From Hutsoniella sourekii ATCC 700629 (GTDB lineage: Bacteria > Bacillota > Bacilli > Lactobacillales > Aerococcaceae), in contig NZ_JADD01000004.1 of the NCBI RefSeq assembly GCF_000518205.1, forward strand, positions 62,001-126,000: a stretch of 64,000 nt of DNA, read 5' to 3'. Below the pieces are notes generated by a model. It was not told the DNA's origin and did no database searches. It saw only the letters and a program-made list of their open reading frames with translations. The first letter of the stretch is position 1. Every line of letters begins with the position of its first letter. The translations under genes were made by a program, and so were the position numbers. Below are positions 62,858-64,000 of this stretch, one piece after another.

Positions 62858-64000
62858 TTAATACATATACGTCTGCTTACTATAAATGGATTGCTTGCCA
62901 ACCAAAGAATACGTTAGACAAATAACCGGAACCATCCAAGTGAAGGCACCTCCTCCAAATATCTCAACAACAATCAAAATAGGCGCAATTAGAGTATGCG
63001 TTCCACCAGCAAATACGGATACATAACCTAGGGCTGCTGCCACTTGAGGATTAATTCCTACTAGGGGGCCCACTATAAAGCCTAAAGTGGCTCCAATGGT
63101 AAATAAAGGGGTCACCTCACCACCTTGAAAGCCAATAGCTAAGGTAAAGACTGTAAATAGCAACTTCAATAACCAGTCCAAAGCATAAATATTCTGCTCA
63201 CCTAAAAAGATCTCCTCGATCAAGGGTTCCCCTAGTCCAGAATAACGTCCCTTAAACAACCATAATAGCAAACTAAGTAAGAGTCCGCCCACAAAAATCC
63301 TCAAGTAAGGATTAGAAACCCAGGTCATTAACCAAGGTTTTAGCTGGTGGTGAAGGAATATAAATAGCCGAGTTGCAAGAGCGAATGCCAGGGATAAAAT
63401 AATTAATGAAGCTATTGGGGCTCCTTCCACTGACGGAATCGCAAATGTATGAGCTGGTAATCCTAAATAGTGACTAGTAGAAAAGCCAGTATAAGCTGCT
63501 AGCAAGGATGGAATCAATAAATTCATTTGTAAACGACCGGCTGACAATAACTCAATTGCAAAAAACGCACCCGTTAAAGGCGTTTCAAATAAGCCAGCAA
63601 ATCCGGCCGCAATTCCCATGGTTACGCAGGCGGGCTTTAGTTGTTTTTGACCGCCTTCAAGTCCCTGCCCCACATAGGACCCCAGAGCCCCACCAATTTG
63701 TACCGCAACACCCTCACGGCCAGCGGACCCGCCAAATAAGTGTGTCAACCATGTAGCTGATACCACCAGAGGAATTAGTGCCTTAGGGATGGTAGCTTCT
63801 GAGTCATTAGCCGCATCAAAAATTAAGCCCATTCCCTGTTGACTTCTTGGGCTAAAGCTTGAATAGAGCCAGACAATTAGAAGTCCAGCTAAAGGCAACA
63901 GCCAAATCATCACCCGATAATAAGTAACATTAATACGGATGACTTGATTCAAGATTAAGCCAAAGGCAGTCTCTAATAAGCCAACCCCCAAACCAATCAA
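62858..64000 (-). CDS. ClC-type chloride channel/transporter, N-terminus cut off
   Basis: 381 codons are open to the window edge, so the true start lies beyond 64000. About ten hydrophobic segments are seen. GGSAGREGVAVQIGGALGSYVG corresponds to the GREGP motif with the gating glutamate, and FAGLFETPLTGAFFAIE and GFQGGEVTPLFTIGATLG to later pore segments of ClC proteins. Chloride, proton or fluoride exchange are possible. Same strand as zinT, 107 bases apart. Confidence 0.85.
   Translation of the reverse strand: MIGLGVGLLETAFGLILNQVIRINVTYYRVMIWLLPLAGLLIVWLYSSFSPRSQQGMGLIFDAANDSEATIPKALIPLVVSATWLTHLFGGSAGREGVAVQIGGALGSYVGQGLEGGQKQLKPACVTMGIAAGFAGLFETPLTGAFFAIELLSAGRLQMNLLIPSLLAAYTGFSTSHYLGLPAHTFAIPSVEGAPIASLIILSLAFALATRLFIFLHHQLKPWLMTWVSNPYLRIFVGGLLLSLLLWLFKGRYSGLGEPLIEEIFLGEQNIYALDWLLKLLFTVFTLAIGFQGGEVTPLFTIGATLGFIVGPLVGINPQVAAALGYVSVFAGGTHTLIAPILIVVEIFGGGAFTWMVPVICLTYSLVGKQSIYSKQTYMY

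Overview
The window comes from a low-GC Gram-positive bacterium of the order Lactobacillales. Its tmRNA gene encodes the tag AKTNNNFALAA. It carries a ccpA-type LacI regulator, the block phoH-pgpH-ybeY-dgkA-era-recO, a purEKCSQLFMNHDB operon, an opuC osmoprotectant transporter and meso-diaminopimelate dehydrogenase. The protein set suggests an Aerococcaceae-like organism, but the genus cannot be fixed from this sequence alone.

Layout. 1-3264 is host: the end of a fumarate-reductase-like flavoprotein, an FUSC-type membrane protein, and the pair ansA plus a DUF2628-like protein. 3276-17006 is a 13.7-kb integrated element bounded by a 16-bp direct repeat, inserted at the 3' end of ssrA (tmRNA). 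16994-35473 is host: ssrA, ccpA, an envelope/stress pair (YtxH, DUF948), mscS, a tryptophan-type leader with a lone trpX-like binding protein, a phosphoesterase/rdgB/murI cluster, ddh, a large lipoprotein, natAB, and the phoH to recO block. 35690-39885 holds opuCABCD and an esterase. 39993-52710 is the complete 12-gene purine operon on the minus strand. 53014-57912 is a probable diaminopropionate/amino-acid catabolism locus (dpaL, ridA, a DMT transporter, an AraC regulator, an M20 amidohydrolase). 58104-64000 holds yqeY, rpsU, a Fur/Zur regulator, the PPDK regulatory protein, a duplicated secreted protein, a ZinT-like zinc protein with two Zur-type boxes, and a truncated ClC channel.

The most interesting part is the 13.7-kb element. 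It encodes a tyrosine integrase (in two frames), a repressor with no autoprotease domain, a candidate excisionase and a primase-helicase. It also has an iteron origin, a full HK97-type head module (portal, protease, capsid, connector, head closure) and HNH-TerS-TerL. It has no tail, holin, lysin or late-activator gene. This matches capsid-forming phage-inducible chromosomal islands, satellites that make their own filled heads and borrow tails from a helper phage. Further points inside it are a candidate small RNA on the strand opposite the early operon, a perfect 25-bp inverted repeat near both ends, and a lipoprotein in the position of superinfection-exclusion genes. It also shows an internal capsid start, an apparent ATC start for TerL, and a slippery A8 run that splits the integrase.

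No rRNA, tRNA, CRISPR array or insertion sequence was seen. Functional assignments rest on reading motifs and family resemblance by eye; no database search was run.
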